The notes: generated from the letters alone by a model not told the origin. A stretch of 14,795 nucleotides of DNA from JBBSHJ01 sp038253135 (GCA_038253135.1 JBBSHJ010000082.1:1-14795); one strand, 5' to 3'. Counted from the first letter of the stretch, positions 1 through 6,199 are shown. Translations and numbers: made by a program.

Positions 1-1379
1 CAGCCGCGGTCCATGTCCATGAACCGCATGTAGTGGCCCTGGAACGCGACCGTGATCGTCTTGGTCGGGCCGTTGCGGTTCTTGGCGAGGATGATGTCGG
101 CCTCGCCGGCTCGGGGAGATTCGCGCTCGTACATGTCCTCGCGGTGCAGCAGCAGCACCATGTCGGAGTCCTGCTCGATCGAGCCGGATTCGCGCAGGTC
201 GGCGAGCATCGGTTTCTTGTCGTTGCGTTGCTCGGGGCCGCGGTTGAGCTGGCTGATCGCGACGACCGGCACGTCGAGCTCCTTGGCCAGCAGCTTGAGC
301 GACCGAGAAAATTCGGAGACCTCGACCTGCCGCGACTCGACCCGCTTGCCCGAGGTCATCAGCTGCAGGTAGTCGATGATGACCAGCTGCAGGTCGTGCC
401 GCTGCTTGAGCCGGCGGGCCTTGGCGCGGATCTCCATCATCGTCAGGTTGGGAGAGTCGTCGATATACAGCGGCGCGTCGGCGACCTCCCCCATCCGGCG
501 GGCGAGGCGCGCCCAGTCCTCATCGCCCATGTTGCCCGATCGCATCCGCGACAGCGGTACGCCGGCCTCGGCGGCCAGCAGCCGCATCGTGATCTCGGAC
601 TTGCTCATCTCGAGTGAGAAGATCACGGAGGTCTTGCCGCCCTTGATCGAGCAGGACCGGGCCAGGTCCATCCCGAGCACGGACTTGCCGGTGCCGGGCC
701 GCGCCGCGACGGTCACCATCTGCCCGCGCTGCAGACCCTGCGTCACCTCGTCCAGCTCGGCGAACCCGGTCGCGATGCCCATCGCGGTGCCACCGTGCGA
801 CGCGATCGCATCGATCTCGTCCATCGCACCCTGCAGCAACTGCTCGAGCCGGACGTAATCCTCGCTGGAGCGTCGCTCGGTGACGTCGAAGATTTCCTTC
901 TGCGCCCGGTCGACGACCTGGTCGACCGCGCCGCCCTGCCCCGACGCCGAACCATAGCCGAGCTGCACGATCCGGGTGCCGGCCTCGACGAGCCGGCGCA
1001 GGATCGCAGCCTCGGCAACGATCTCGGCGTAGTAGCCGGCATTGGCGGCGGTCGGCACCGAGGAGACCAAGGTGTGCAGGTACGGCGTACCGCCGATGCG
1101 CAGCAATGCGCCGGTGCGGTGCAGCTCGGCCGACACGGTGACCGGATCGGCCGGCTCGCCGCGGCCGTAAAGGTCGATGACGACGTCGTAGATCGCCTGG
1201 TGCGCCGGGCGGTAGAAGTCCTCGGACCGCAGCACCTCGACCACGTCGGCGATCGCGTCCTTGGACAGCAGCATGCCCCCGAGCACCGACTGCTCGGCCT
1301 GCACGTCCTGCGGAGGTTGGCGGTCGTAGCCCGAGTTGGACGGAGCGGCGGTGAGCTGGCGTTCGTCCGCAACCGACAC
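1..1379 (-). CDS. dnaB: Replicative DNA helicase DnaB (3' end at window edge)
   Basis: Hexameric ATP-driven helicase that unwinds the parental duplex at the replication fork. I translated the whole minus strand from 1487 to 3 and found no stop or frameshift. The N-terminal primase-interacting domain opens with PPQDVQAEQSVLGGMLLSKD. The RecA-like domain carries Walker A ARPGTGKS (lysine at 684-686, residue 232), FSLEMSK, the Walker B-like stretch VIIDYLQLM and QLNRGPEQR. The protein ends MDMDRG, then a codon beginning TG at bases 2-1, consistent with TGA just outside the window. That gives 459 residues, normal for actinobacteria. I chose the GTG at 1379 because GGGGGAGGAG lies 8 bases upstream and homologous-looking sequence begins there. 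The frame stays open to an ATG at 1487, but those 36 codons have poorer G/C in third positions. No intein interrupts Walker A, unlike several mycobacterial DnaBs. Confidence 0.96.
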   Translation of the reverse strand, partial: MSVADERQLTAAPSNSGYDRQPPQDVQAEQSVLGGMLLSKDAIADVVEVLRSEDFYRPAHQAIYDVVIDLYGRGEPADPVTVSAELHRTGALLRIGGTPYLHTLVSSVPTAANAGYYAEIVAEAAILRRLVEAGTRIVQLGYGSASGQGGAVDQVVDRAQKEIFDVTERRSSEDYVRLEQLLQGAMDEIDAIASHGGTAMGIATGFAELDEVTQGLQRGQMVTVAARPGTGKSVLGMDLARSCSIKGGKTSVIFSLEMSKSEITMRLLAAEAGVPLSRMRSGNMGDEDWARLARRMGEVADAPLYIDDSPNLTMMEIRAKARRLKQRHDLQLVIIDYLQLMTSGKRVESRQVEVSEFSRSLKLLAKELDVPVVAISQLNRGPEQRNDKKPMLADLRESGSIEQDSDMVLLLHREDMYERESPRAGEADIILAKNRNGPTKTITVAFQGHYMRFMDMDRG

Positions 1380-1601
1380 GACCGAATCTCCTCCCCCGCG
1401 CCGAGGGCGCGCCTCCTGCAGGGACCGTTGTGGGCCGAGCGCGGCTGCCGCAGAGCGGCGATCCGCGTTCACGGTCGATTCGGACATGCACTTGGTATAA
1501 CCGCCGGTACCGACACAAGGTCCGATCCACGGCCGGTCGATGCCCCGCTTCGGGCGGCTCGTGCAGCCTAAGGACGAGGGTGATCGCGCCACAACACAGA
1601 C

Positions 1602-1743
1602 TGTGAATCAAGGTGTGGATAACCTGTGCGCCACGCCAGGGCGAGGTGTGCGGGGCCTGTGTACAACGTGTGCACACCCGTCGACGTGGGCGCGGCTCCG
1701 AGGCTTCGGACCGGCCGCTTCGCCGTGGACAGGCTGTGGACGG
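1602..1743. promoter_or_regulatory. Cluster of DnaA-box-like 9-mers between dnaB and the VOC gene
   Basis: The intergenic stretch carries several 9-mers resembling the DnaA box (TTATCCACA, or TTGTCCACA in actinobacteria), all written TGTGGA-like on the plus strand. TGTGGATAA at 1614-1622 is a perfect reverse complement of the consensus. Weaker copies are TGTGAATCA (1602-1610), TGTGTACAA (1658-1666, one mismatch), CGTGGACAG (1724-1732) and TGTGGACGG (1735-1743). A 10-bp palindrome, GTGTGCACAC, lies at 1668-1677. DnaA binding and control of dnaB are inferences. Confidence 0.5.
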
Positions 1744-1773
1744 CAGATTCTTTCGGGCGCGTCGCCGACACGC

Positions 1774-1779
1774 TAGCGT
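1774..1779 (+). promoter_or_regulatory. Probable -10 element for a leaderless VOC transcript
   Basis: TAGCGT fits the actinobacterial TANNNT -10 and is followed by exactly six bases (GCGGCC) before the ATG at 1786. This places the transcript start at the A of the start codon. No Shine-Dalgarno or clear -35 is seen. Confidence 0.5.
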
Positions 1780-1785
1780 GCGGCC

Positions 1786-2151
1786 ATGATCACCGCCGTA
1801 CACACGCTGGTCTATGCCGAGGATCCCGGCGCCGCGCGCGCCTTCTTCCGCGACGTGCTGCAGTGGCCGCACATCGACACCGGCGGCGGCTGGCTGATCT
1901 TCAAGACCGGCCCGTCCGAGCTCGGCGTGCATCCGACCGCCGGACTCTCGGCTGGCGAGCACCACGAGATCTCGCTCATGTGCGACGACCTCGACGCCAC
2001 GGTGGCCGAGCTTCGCTCCCGCGGGGCGGACTTCACCCGCGAGCCGCGCGAGGACGGCTTCGGCACCACGATCGACCTCAAGGTCCCCGGTACGACGGGA
2101 ACGCTGCTGCTCTTCGCGCCGCGCTACGACCCGCCGGCGACCAAGCCGTAG
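1786..2151 (+). CDS. VOC-superfamily (glyoxalase/bleomycin resistance-like) protein
   Basis: A 121-residue single-module protein of the vicinal oxygen chelate fold, a superfamily that uses a divalent metal for isomerase, dioxygenase, lyase or drug-binding roles. The beta-alpha-beta-beta-beta layout can be followed: ITAVHTLVYAEDPGAARAFF opens the first repeat with a conserved histidine, GGGWLIFKTGPSELGVH follows, then HHEISLMCDDLDATVAELRS starts the second repeat, and the end reads IDLKVPGTTGTLLLFAPRY. Substrate cannot be deduced. The start is the ATG six bases after a TANNNT element, with no ribosome site, so the mRNA is probably leaderless. A hairpin begins at the stop codon. It lies divergently from dnaB across the DnaA-box-like cluster, and yciO follows on the same strand from what looks like its own promoter. 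Confidence 0.9.
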   Translation: MITAVHTLVYAEDPGAARAFFRDVLQWPHIDTGGGWLIFKTGPSELGVHPTAGLSAGEHHEISLMCDDLDATVAELRSRGADFTREPREDGFGTTIDLKVPGTTGTLLLFAPRYDPPATKP

Positions 2152-2168
2152 ACCGACTGGGGTCGGTC
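2151..2168 (+). terminator. Hairpin at the end of the VOC gene
   Basis: GACCGAC (2151-2157) and GTCGGTC (2162-2168) form a perfect 7-bp stem around TGGG, starting at the last base of the VOC stop codon. There is no T-run after it, so its strength as an intrinsic terminator is doubtful. Confidence 0.4.
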
Positions 2169-2200
2169 ACTCGGCGCTCCTTCCGGGCCGGCCGGTTGTC

Positions 2201-2206
2201 TAAGGT
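2201..2206 (+). promoter_or_regulatory. Probable -10 element for a leaderless yciO transcript
   Basis: TAAGGT matches TANNNT and is followed by six bases (CGTGCC) and then the ATG at 2213. This is the same geometry as the VOC promoter. No Shine-Dalgarno sequence precedes the start. Confidence 0.5.
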
Positions 2207-2212
2207 CGTGCC

Positions 2213-2833
2213 ATGGCGAAGTACCTGGACATCCATCCGGTCGATCCGCAGCCCCGCCTGATCCGTCAGGCCGTCGACGCGATCCGCGCAGGCGGCCTCA
2301 TCGCCTACCCGACCGACTGCTGCTACGCGCTCGGCGCGCACATCGGCGATCAGAACGCGAAGGACCGGATCATCCAAATCCGCCGCCTCGACAGCCGGCA
2401 CCATTTCACCCTCGTGTGCAGCTCCTTCGCGCAGCTCGGTCAGTTGGTGAAGCTCGACAACAATGTCTTCCGGGCGGTGAAAGCAGCGACTCCGGGGAAG
2501 TACACCTTCATCCTGCCGGCCACCCGTGAGGTGCCGCGACGGCTGCTGCACCCCAAAAAGCACACCGTCGGCGTACGCCTGCCCGATCACAGGGTGACGC
2601 ACGCATTGCTTTCCGAGCTCGGCGAACCGCTGCTGTCGAGCACGCTGCTGATGCCGGGCGAGGAGGACCCGCCCACCACCGGCTGGCAGATCAAGGAAGA
2701 GCTCGATCCGTTCATTGACACGGTGATCGATGCCGGCGACTGCGGCTCGGAGCCGACCACCGTCGTCGACTTCTCCAGCGGTGCGGCCGTGATCGATCGG
2801 TACGGCGCCGGCGATCCGTCCCCGTTCGAGTAG
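2213..2833 (+). CDS. yciO: YciO-type member of the YrdC/Sua5 family
   Basis: A 206-residue one-domain YrdC protein. The family binds ATP, threonine and bicarbonate or RNA, and its TsaC/Sua5 members make threonylcarbamoyl-AMP for t6A in tRNA. This one resembles the E. coli paralogue YciO closely along its length: IHPVDPQPRLIRQAVD, IAYPTDCCYALG, NFTL-like HHFTLVC, TPGKYTFILPATREVPRRLL, VGVRLPDH and a PTTVVDFS end. No Sua5 C-terminal domain is present. The physiological role of YciO is less settled than that of TsaC, so t6A synthesis should not be assumed; the essential tsaC/sua5 copy is probably elsewhere. The start is the ATG six bases after TAAGGT, with no ribosome site, implying a leaderless mRNA. 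Confidence 0.9.
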   Translation: MAKYLDIHPVDPQPRLIRQAVDAIRAGGLIAYPTDCCYALGAHIGDQNAKDRIIQIRRLDSRHHFTLVCSSFAQLGQLVKLDNNVFRAVKAATPGKYTFILPATREVPRRLLHPKKHTVGVRLPDHRVTHALLSELGEPLLSSTLLMPGEEDPPTTGWQIKEELDPFIDTVIDAGDCGSEPTTVVDFSSGAAVIDRYGAGDPSPFE

Positions 2834-2846
2834 CCGGCGCGACGGC

Positions 2847-3164
2847 TCACCTCGTATCGTTCCTGCCTGCATCATCGCGAAGGATCGGCACGGCCCGGAC
2901 CATCACCTCCTCCGCACTGATCGAGTCGGCCGAGGGTGGGCGCATGGCCGCAGCAGCAGTACGGCGAGTCGACGTCGGGAAACCGGCTGACATCTCGAAA
3001 TCGCGGCCGCCGGACGCGTTGTCGGTCGAGCGCACGAGCAGCACCCAGCCGAACATCGGGTGATAGCCCTCACCGGCGTAGTCGATGCTCGCCGTACACC
3101 CCGCGAGGCCGCGGCTTTCCTCGCCGCAGCCGAAATCTGCCGGCCGCTCGCGCCGGACCGTGCC
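2847..3164 (-). pseudogene. Probable decayed protein-coding gene between yciO and rplI
   Basis: The minus strand here looks protein-like but has no intact gene. One frame reads ADFGCGEESRGLAG, CTASIDYAGEGY and GWVLLVRSTDNASGG, with no usable start upstream of an ATG at 3056. From about 2990 a second frame becomes more convincing (FPDVDSPY, then GHAPTL). The first frame then seems to resume as SADSISAEEVMVRAVPIL and stops at 2847-2849. Switching frames twice suggests at least two small indels in an ancestral gene. I have a vague memory of actinobacterial hypothetical proteins with GWVQLVRSTDNASGG-like sequence but cannot name the family. The 69-residue open frame from ATG 3056 could instead be a real short gene. 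This accounts for most of the 400-bp gap 2834-3234, where I see nothing else. Confidence 0.35.
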
Positions 3165-3234
3165 ATGCCCGTGGTACGACGCGTGCCGGACCGGCGGCCG
3201 AAGCGGGCGACCTACGGAGCCCGCGTGCGGAACC

Positions 3235-3681
3235 TCAGTTGGCGACGACCGAGACGGCGAATTCGGCGCTCACCTCGGGGTGGATGCGCACCGTGACGGT
3301 GTGCGACCCGGTGCTCTTGATGTGACCCGGCAACTCGATGCGGCGCCGATCGAGGGTCGGCCCGCCCGCGGCCCTGACGGCGTTGGCGACGTCGCTGGCC
3401 GTCACCGAGCCAAAAAGCCGGCCGCCCTCGCCGGCCTTGGCCGCGAGCGTGACCGAGAGTGCCTCGAGCTGGGACTTGATCTCCTTGGCGTGGCCCAGGT
3501 CGCGGACCTCGCGCACCTCGCGGGCCCGCGTGATCGTGCCGACCTGCTTCTCGCCGCCCTTGGTCCAGGCGATCGCGGCGCCGCGCGGGACGAGGTAGTT
3601 GCGGCCATAGCCGTCCTTGACCTCGACGATGTCGCCGGGGCCGCCGAGGCCGGTGACCTCCTGCGTCAGGATAAGTTTCAT
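3235..3681 (-). CDS. rplI: 50S ribosomal protein L9
   Basis: L9 binds 23S rRNA near the L1 stalk base and helps maintain reading frame. The 148-residue product has the expected two-domain form. The N-terminal rRNA-binding domain is MKLILTQEVTGLGGPGDIVE, then VKDGYGRNYLVPRGAAIAWT. A long charged connecting helix runs through about residues 45-80. The C-terminal domain includes GGRLFGSVTASDVANAV and GSHTVTVRIHPEV. The ATG at 3681 is preceded by CAGGAG about 9 bases upstream. It is the last gene of the rpsF-ssb-rpsR-rplI cluster, 16 bp after rpsR. In many actinobacteria dnaB or one intervening gene follows on the same strand. Here two opposite-strand genes and a decayed gene intervene. Confidence 0.97.
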   Translation of the reverse strand: MKLILTQEVTGLGGPGDIVEVKDGYGRNYLVPRGAAIAWTKGGEKQVGTITRAREVREVRDLGHAKEIKSQLEALSVTLAAKAGEGGRLFGSVTASDVANAVRAAGGPTLDRRRIELPGHIKSTGSHTVTVRIHPEVSAEFAVSVVAN

Positions 3682-3697
3682 CGGGACGTCTCCTGCC

Positions 3698-3934
3698 TCA
3701 GCGCGCGGTGCTCGTGTAGGGCAGCAGCGCCATCTCGCGGCTGTTCTTGATCGCCGTCGCGACGTCGCGCTGGTGCTGGCTGCAGTTGCCCGTCACGCGG
3801 CGGGCACGGATCTTGCCGCGGTCGGAGATGAACTTCCGCAGCAGCGTGGTGTCCTTGTAGTCGATGTAGGTGCCCTTGTCCTTGCAGAAGGCACAGACCT
3901 TCTTGCGAGGCTTGCGCACTGGCGCCTTGGCCAT
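3698..3934 (-). CDS. rpsR: 30S ribosomal protein S18, zinc-binding (C+) form
   Basis: S18 pairs with S6 on the platform of the small subunit. The 78-residue product has the standard core KDTTLLRKFISDRGKIRARR and the C-terminal QHQRDVATAIKNSREMALLP. Cysteines at 14 and 17 (VCAFC), Cys51 and His54 (GNCSQH) make a full set of metal ligands, so this is the C+ type. Many actinobacteria also carry a C- paralogue that replaces it under zinc starvation; none is visible here. The ATG at 3934 has AGGAG upstream at a slightly long spacing (about 11 bases). It lies 66 bp after ssb and 16 bp before rplI, so it is probably cotranscribed with both. Confidence 0.97.
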   Translation of the reverse strand: MAKAPVRKPRKKVCAFCKDKGTYIDYKDTTLLRKFISDRGKIRARRVTGNCSQHQRDVATAIKNSREMALLPYTSTAR

Positions 3935-4000
3935 AGTGATCGTGCTCCTGTCTCCAGTGGTACGCCGCGCGAGCTGTGCCGGCGAACGTGCATTCGTGAT

Positions 4001-4549
4001 CTAGAAGGGCGGCTCGTCGGAGAAGCCGCCGTCGGACGCCGGGGGGGCCGACGCCCAGGGGTCCTCGTTGCTGCCACCGCTGGCGTTACCGCCGCCACCA
4101 GTGCCGCCGGCGGCGTTCCCGCCGCCACTGGGGGCGGTGCCACTACCGCCCTGACCACCGCCGAACCCGCCGCTGCTGCTGCCCCGCGAGGTCTTGTTGA
4201 CCTTGGCCGTGGCGTATCGCAGGGAGGGGCCGACCTCGTCGACATCGAGCTCGACGACGGTGCGCTTCTCACCCTCGCGCGTCTCGAAGGAGCGCTGCTT
4301 GAGCCGGCCGGTCACGACGACCCGGGCGCCCCGGGTGAGCGACTCGGCGACATTCTCCGCAGCCTGCCGCCAGACCGAGCAGCGCAGGAACAGCGCGTCT
4401 CCGTCCTTCCACTCGTTGCTCTGCCGGTCGAAGGTGCGGGGGGTCGACGCCACCGTGAAGTTGGCGACGGCCGCTCCGTTGGGGGTGAACCGGAGCTCCG
4501 GGTCGGCGGTGAGATTGCCGACGACGGTGATGACGGTTTCGCCTGCCAT
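4001..4549 (-). CDS. ssb: Single-stranded DNA-binding protein SSB
   Basis: Coats single-stranded DNA at forks and repair sites and recruits partners through its C-terminal tip. The 182-residue product has an OB fold at about 1-110: MAGETVITVVGNLTADPELR, then FTVASTPRTFDRQSNEWKDG, FLRCSVWRQAAENVAESL and GARVVVTGRLKQRSFETREG. A long Gly/Ser/Asn/Ala-rich linker runs from about 120 to 165. The acidic tip is DGGFSDEPPF, ending in the conserved aromatic residue. The ATG at 4549 has AGGAG 8 bases upstream. The start is 169 bp beyond the rpsF stop, and the gap carries five DnaA-box-like repeats, so ssb may have its own regulated promoter as well as readthrough from rpsF. Confidence 0.97.
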   Translation of the reverse strand: MAGETVITVVGNLTADPELRFTPNGAAVANFTVASTPRTFDRQSNEWKDGDALFLRCSVWRQAAENVAESLTRGARVVVTGRLKQRSFETREGEKRTVVELDVDEVGPSLRYATAKVNKTSRGSSSGGFGGGQGGSGTAPSGGGNAAGGTGGGGNASGGSNEDPWASAPPASDGGFSDEPPF

Positions 4550-4623
4550 GCGATGACTCCTCTGGTCCCGGGTTTGAGTCCGACGCTAGTGGCCCGCTCG
4601 GACAGTCGCCGGGTGAATTCGCC

Positions 4624-4694
4624 CCTGTGGATAGGCGCCTGTGGATAGGCGCCTGTGGACGGGCACCTTGTGGACGGGCACCTTGTGGACGGGC
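4624..4694. repeat. Five tandem DnaA-box-like repeats upstream of ssb
   Basis: The gap between rpsF and ssb holds five consecutive 14-15-bp units: two of CCTGTGGATAGGCG (4624-4637, 4638-4651), one of CCTGTGGACGGGCA (4652-4665) and two of CCTTGTGGACGGGC(A) (4666-4680, 4681-4694). Each contains TGTGGA, reverse complement TCCACA, the invariant half of the DnaA box. The 9-mers are TGTGGATAG twice (one mismatch to TTATCCACA) and TGTGGACGG three times (two mismatches to TTGTCCACA). All face the same way and are phased at about 14-15 bp. DnaA binding is an inference. Confidence 0.6.
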
Positions 4695-4718
4695 CGCGCG
4701 GGCGTCGTACCAGGTCTG

Positions 4719-5009
4719 CTACTTCTTGCCCGGTCGCACGACCTTCGTCCGCAGTACGGCGTCGGTCAGGTTGAGCTGACGGTCCAGCTCGGCGACGGTG
4801 GCCGGCTCGGCCTGCACGGTGAGGACCGCGTAGATGCCCTCGACGTGCTTTTCGATCTCGTAGGACAGCCGGCGCCGGCCCCAGATGTCGATGTTCTCCA
4901 CGGTGCCGCCGTCGTTCTTGACCACGGTCAGGAACTGCTCGAGCGACGGGGAGACGGTGCGCTCCTCAAGATCAGGGTCGAGGATCACCATGAGTTCGTA
5001 CTGACGCAT
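4719..5009 (-). CDS. rpsF: 30S ribosomal protein S6
   Basis: S6 binds the platform of 16S rRNA as a heterodimer with S18, whose gene lies two genes downstream. The 96-residue product has the normal ferredoxin-like fold: MRQYELMVILDPDLEERTV, then GGTVENIDIWGRRRLSYEIE, HVEGIYAVLTVQAEPATVAE and LDRQLNLTDAVLRTKVVRPG, ending in lysines. The frame is open far upstream, but the ATG at 5009 is right because AGGAGGTGA lies about 9 bases before it and the S6 fold begins there. It is the first gene of the rpsF-ssb-rpsR-rplI cluster and is transcribed away from the methyltransferase gene. Confidence 0.97.
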   Translation of the reverse strand: MRQYELMVILDPDLEERTVSPSLEQFLTVVKNDGGTVENIDIWGRRRLSYEIEKHVEGIYAVLTVQAEPATVAELDRQLNLTDAVLRTKVVRPGKK

Positions 5010-5039
5010 CAACCACTCACCTCCTATGGGCTGGGCGGC

Positions 5040-5054
5040 CACGGACGGTCCGTG
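5040..5054 (-). promoter_or_regulatory. Hairpin in the rpsF leader with a CCG loop
   Basis: Read on the rpsF strand, CACGGA and TCCGTG form a 6-bp stem closing a CCG triloop, about 30 bases upstream of the start codon and close to the ribosome site. In several phyla rpsF leaders carry an RNA motif with an exposed CCG that the S6:S18 complex binds for feedback. Location and the CCG fit, but I cannot match the rest of that motif. Confidence 0.3.
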
Positions 5055-5107
5055 ACAGGAGGGTGTGCGTCCCTGCGTGGGCCGGACGGCGCGCGCAGGA
5101 CCGACCG

Positions 5108-5113
5108 AGGGTA
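5108..5113 (-). promoter_or_regulatory. Possible -10 element for the rpsF operon
   Basis: On the minus strand TACCCT follows TGCGA about 100 bases upstream of rpsF and fits TANNNT. I see no convincing -35. The rest of the 278-bp gap 5010-5287 holds only the leader hairpin and the rpsF ribosome site. Confidence 0.25.
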
Positions 5114-5287
5114 TCGCACGCCGGGACACGGCCTGACCGCTCGCCGGCTGCGCCGCTCGCCCCCTTTCGTTGGTGGGACAGGGACGCCCCCCGCCGTTGC
5201 GACGAGGCCGCAGATCTCCCGTCGCACATCGACCATCTGGTGGGGAATCCGTTCGCCCTGACTCTCGGCGCGTGCGACGGTCCGGAC

Positions 5288-6073
5288 ATGGACGAGCATG
5301 CATCGGTCAACCGCGCGTTCTGGGACGAGATCGCGCCGAACCACGCCGGCTCGGACCACTACGCGGTCGAGGAGTTCCGCGCCAACCCCGACAGCCTCGG
5401 CGAGATCGAGCGGCGCGAGCTCGGCGACATTGCCGGCAGAACCATCTGTCATCTGCAGTGCCACATCGGGCTCGACACGCTGTCGCTGGCCCGGCTCGGC
5501 GCCGATGTCACCGGTGTCGATTTCTCGGCCGAATCGATCCGGATCGCGCGGGAGCTCGCCGAGCGCACCGGCATCGCGGGCCGATTCGTCGAGTGCGACG
5601 TCCTGACCGCCGCCGCGACGCTCGAGACGACGTACGACGTCGTCTTCACCACCCGCGGCGTGCTGATGTGGCTCGGCGACCTCGACGCGTGGGCGGCGAA
5701 CTGCGCGCAGCTGCTCCGGCCCGGCGGTGTCTTCTACCTCCTTGACATCCACCCGCTCGCCCTGGCCCTCGAGCAGTCGGGGGACGGGCTGCGGTTGTCC
5801 TCAAGCTACTTCGGCGGTATGACGCCTACGGTCACCGTCGCCGACGCGTCGTACGCTGTCCGCGACGTCGGCCTGCGCCACGGCGAGACGCACGAATGGA
5901 TCCATCCCGTCGGCGCCGTGGTCAGCGCCCTGATCGCCGCGGGCATCGTCGTGGAGTTTCTGCACGAGCACCCGACCGACGCTCTTGCCCCCACGAAGCT
6001 CTCAGCGACCGACGAGCAGCCCGGCGTGCCCGAGCTTCCCGGCCTCTACTCGATCCGCGGCCACCTCGGCTGA
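5288..6073 (+). CDS. Class I SAM-dependent methyltransferase
   Basis: A 261-residue methyltransferase of unknown substrate. The SAM-binding core is clear. ICHLQCHIGLDTLSLARLGA (about residues 53-72) is a characteristic variant of motif I in this family, followed by VTGVDFSAESIRIARELAER with the acidic residue that contacts the SAM ribose. FVECDVL and YDVVFTTRGVLMWLGDLDAW give motifs II and III, and LLRPGGVFYLLDIHPLALAL is the post-core strand. The C-terminal stretch HEWIHPVGAVVSALIAAGIV, then EFLHEHP and PGLYSIRG, is also typical of this family. I chose the ATG at 5288; the frame extends upstream without coding character. No Shine-Dalgarno is seen. GACGGT followed by six bases could be a -10 for a leaderless transcript, weaker than its neighbours. 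Confidence 0.88.
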   Translation: MDEHASVNRAFWDEIAPNHAGSDHYAVEEFRANPDSLGEIERRELGDIAGRTICHLQCHIGLDTLSLARLGADVTGVDFSAESIRIARELAERTGIAGRFVECDVLTAAATLETTYDVVFTTRGVLMWLGDLDAWAANCAQLLRPGGVFYLLDIHPLALALEQSGDGLRLSSSYFGGMTPTVTVADASYAVRDVGLRHGETHEWIHPVGAVVSALIAAGIVVEFLHEHPTDALAPTKLSATDEQPGVPELPGLYSIRGHLG

Positions 6074-6151
6074 TCTGTGCCCGCTGTCGTCCTCCCGGTC
6101 ACGCTCGACCACGTTCGGGAGTGCCGTCTCGTCGACACGGGCATCGCCGTC

Positions 6152-6199
6152 GAGTGGGGTAGTTCGGGTACCGATTTCGGTGCGCGAACTACCCCACTC
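6152..6199. repeat. Perfect 15-bp inverted repeat forming a long hairpin
   Basis: GAGTGGGGTAGTTCG (6152-6166) and CGAACTACCCCACTC (6185-6199) are exact reverse complements. The 18-base loop contains a second small hairpin, ACCG-ATTT-CGGT (6170-6181). It sits in the 273-bp gap between the methyltransferase and AP endonuclease genes. There is no T-run on either side, so it is not a classic terminator. Its symmetry suggests a dispersed palindromic element (REP or MITE-like) or a protein-binding site. The rest of the gap holds a 13-bp direct repeat, GTCGTACGCCGTC (6238-6250 and 6320-6332), and the downstream promoter. Confidence 0.7.

Noticed and set aside
660..720. Intein insertion in DnaB, as in some mycobacteria
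   Set aside because: Walker A and its surroundings read through without interruption and the protein has normal length.
1602..1743. Calling the DnaA-box cluster the chromosomal origin oriC
   Set aside because: No dnaA or dnaN gene flanks it, most boxes are degenerate and there is no AT-rich unwinding element.
520..1965. Long minus-strand open frame (481 codons) over dnaB and its upstream region
   Set aside because: It is in a different frame from the clear DnaB protein on the same strand, is very Arg/Gly/Ala-rich and shows no domain; it is a by-product of GC-rich codon bias.
3617..4648. 343-codon plus-strand frame across rpsR and ssb
   Set aside because: Antisense to well-established ribosomal and SSB genes; low complexity arises from the SSB glycine linker.
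4624..4694. Reading the tandem repeats as a CRISPR array
   Set aside because: Units are 14-15 bp and contiguous with no spacers, and no cas gene is near.
6152..6199. tRNA-like sequence suggested by GTAGTTCG
   Set aside because: No cloverleaf can be drawn; the arms pair with each other over 15 bp instead.
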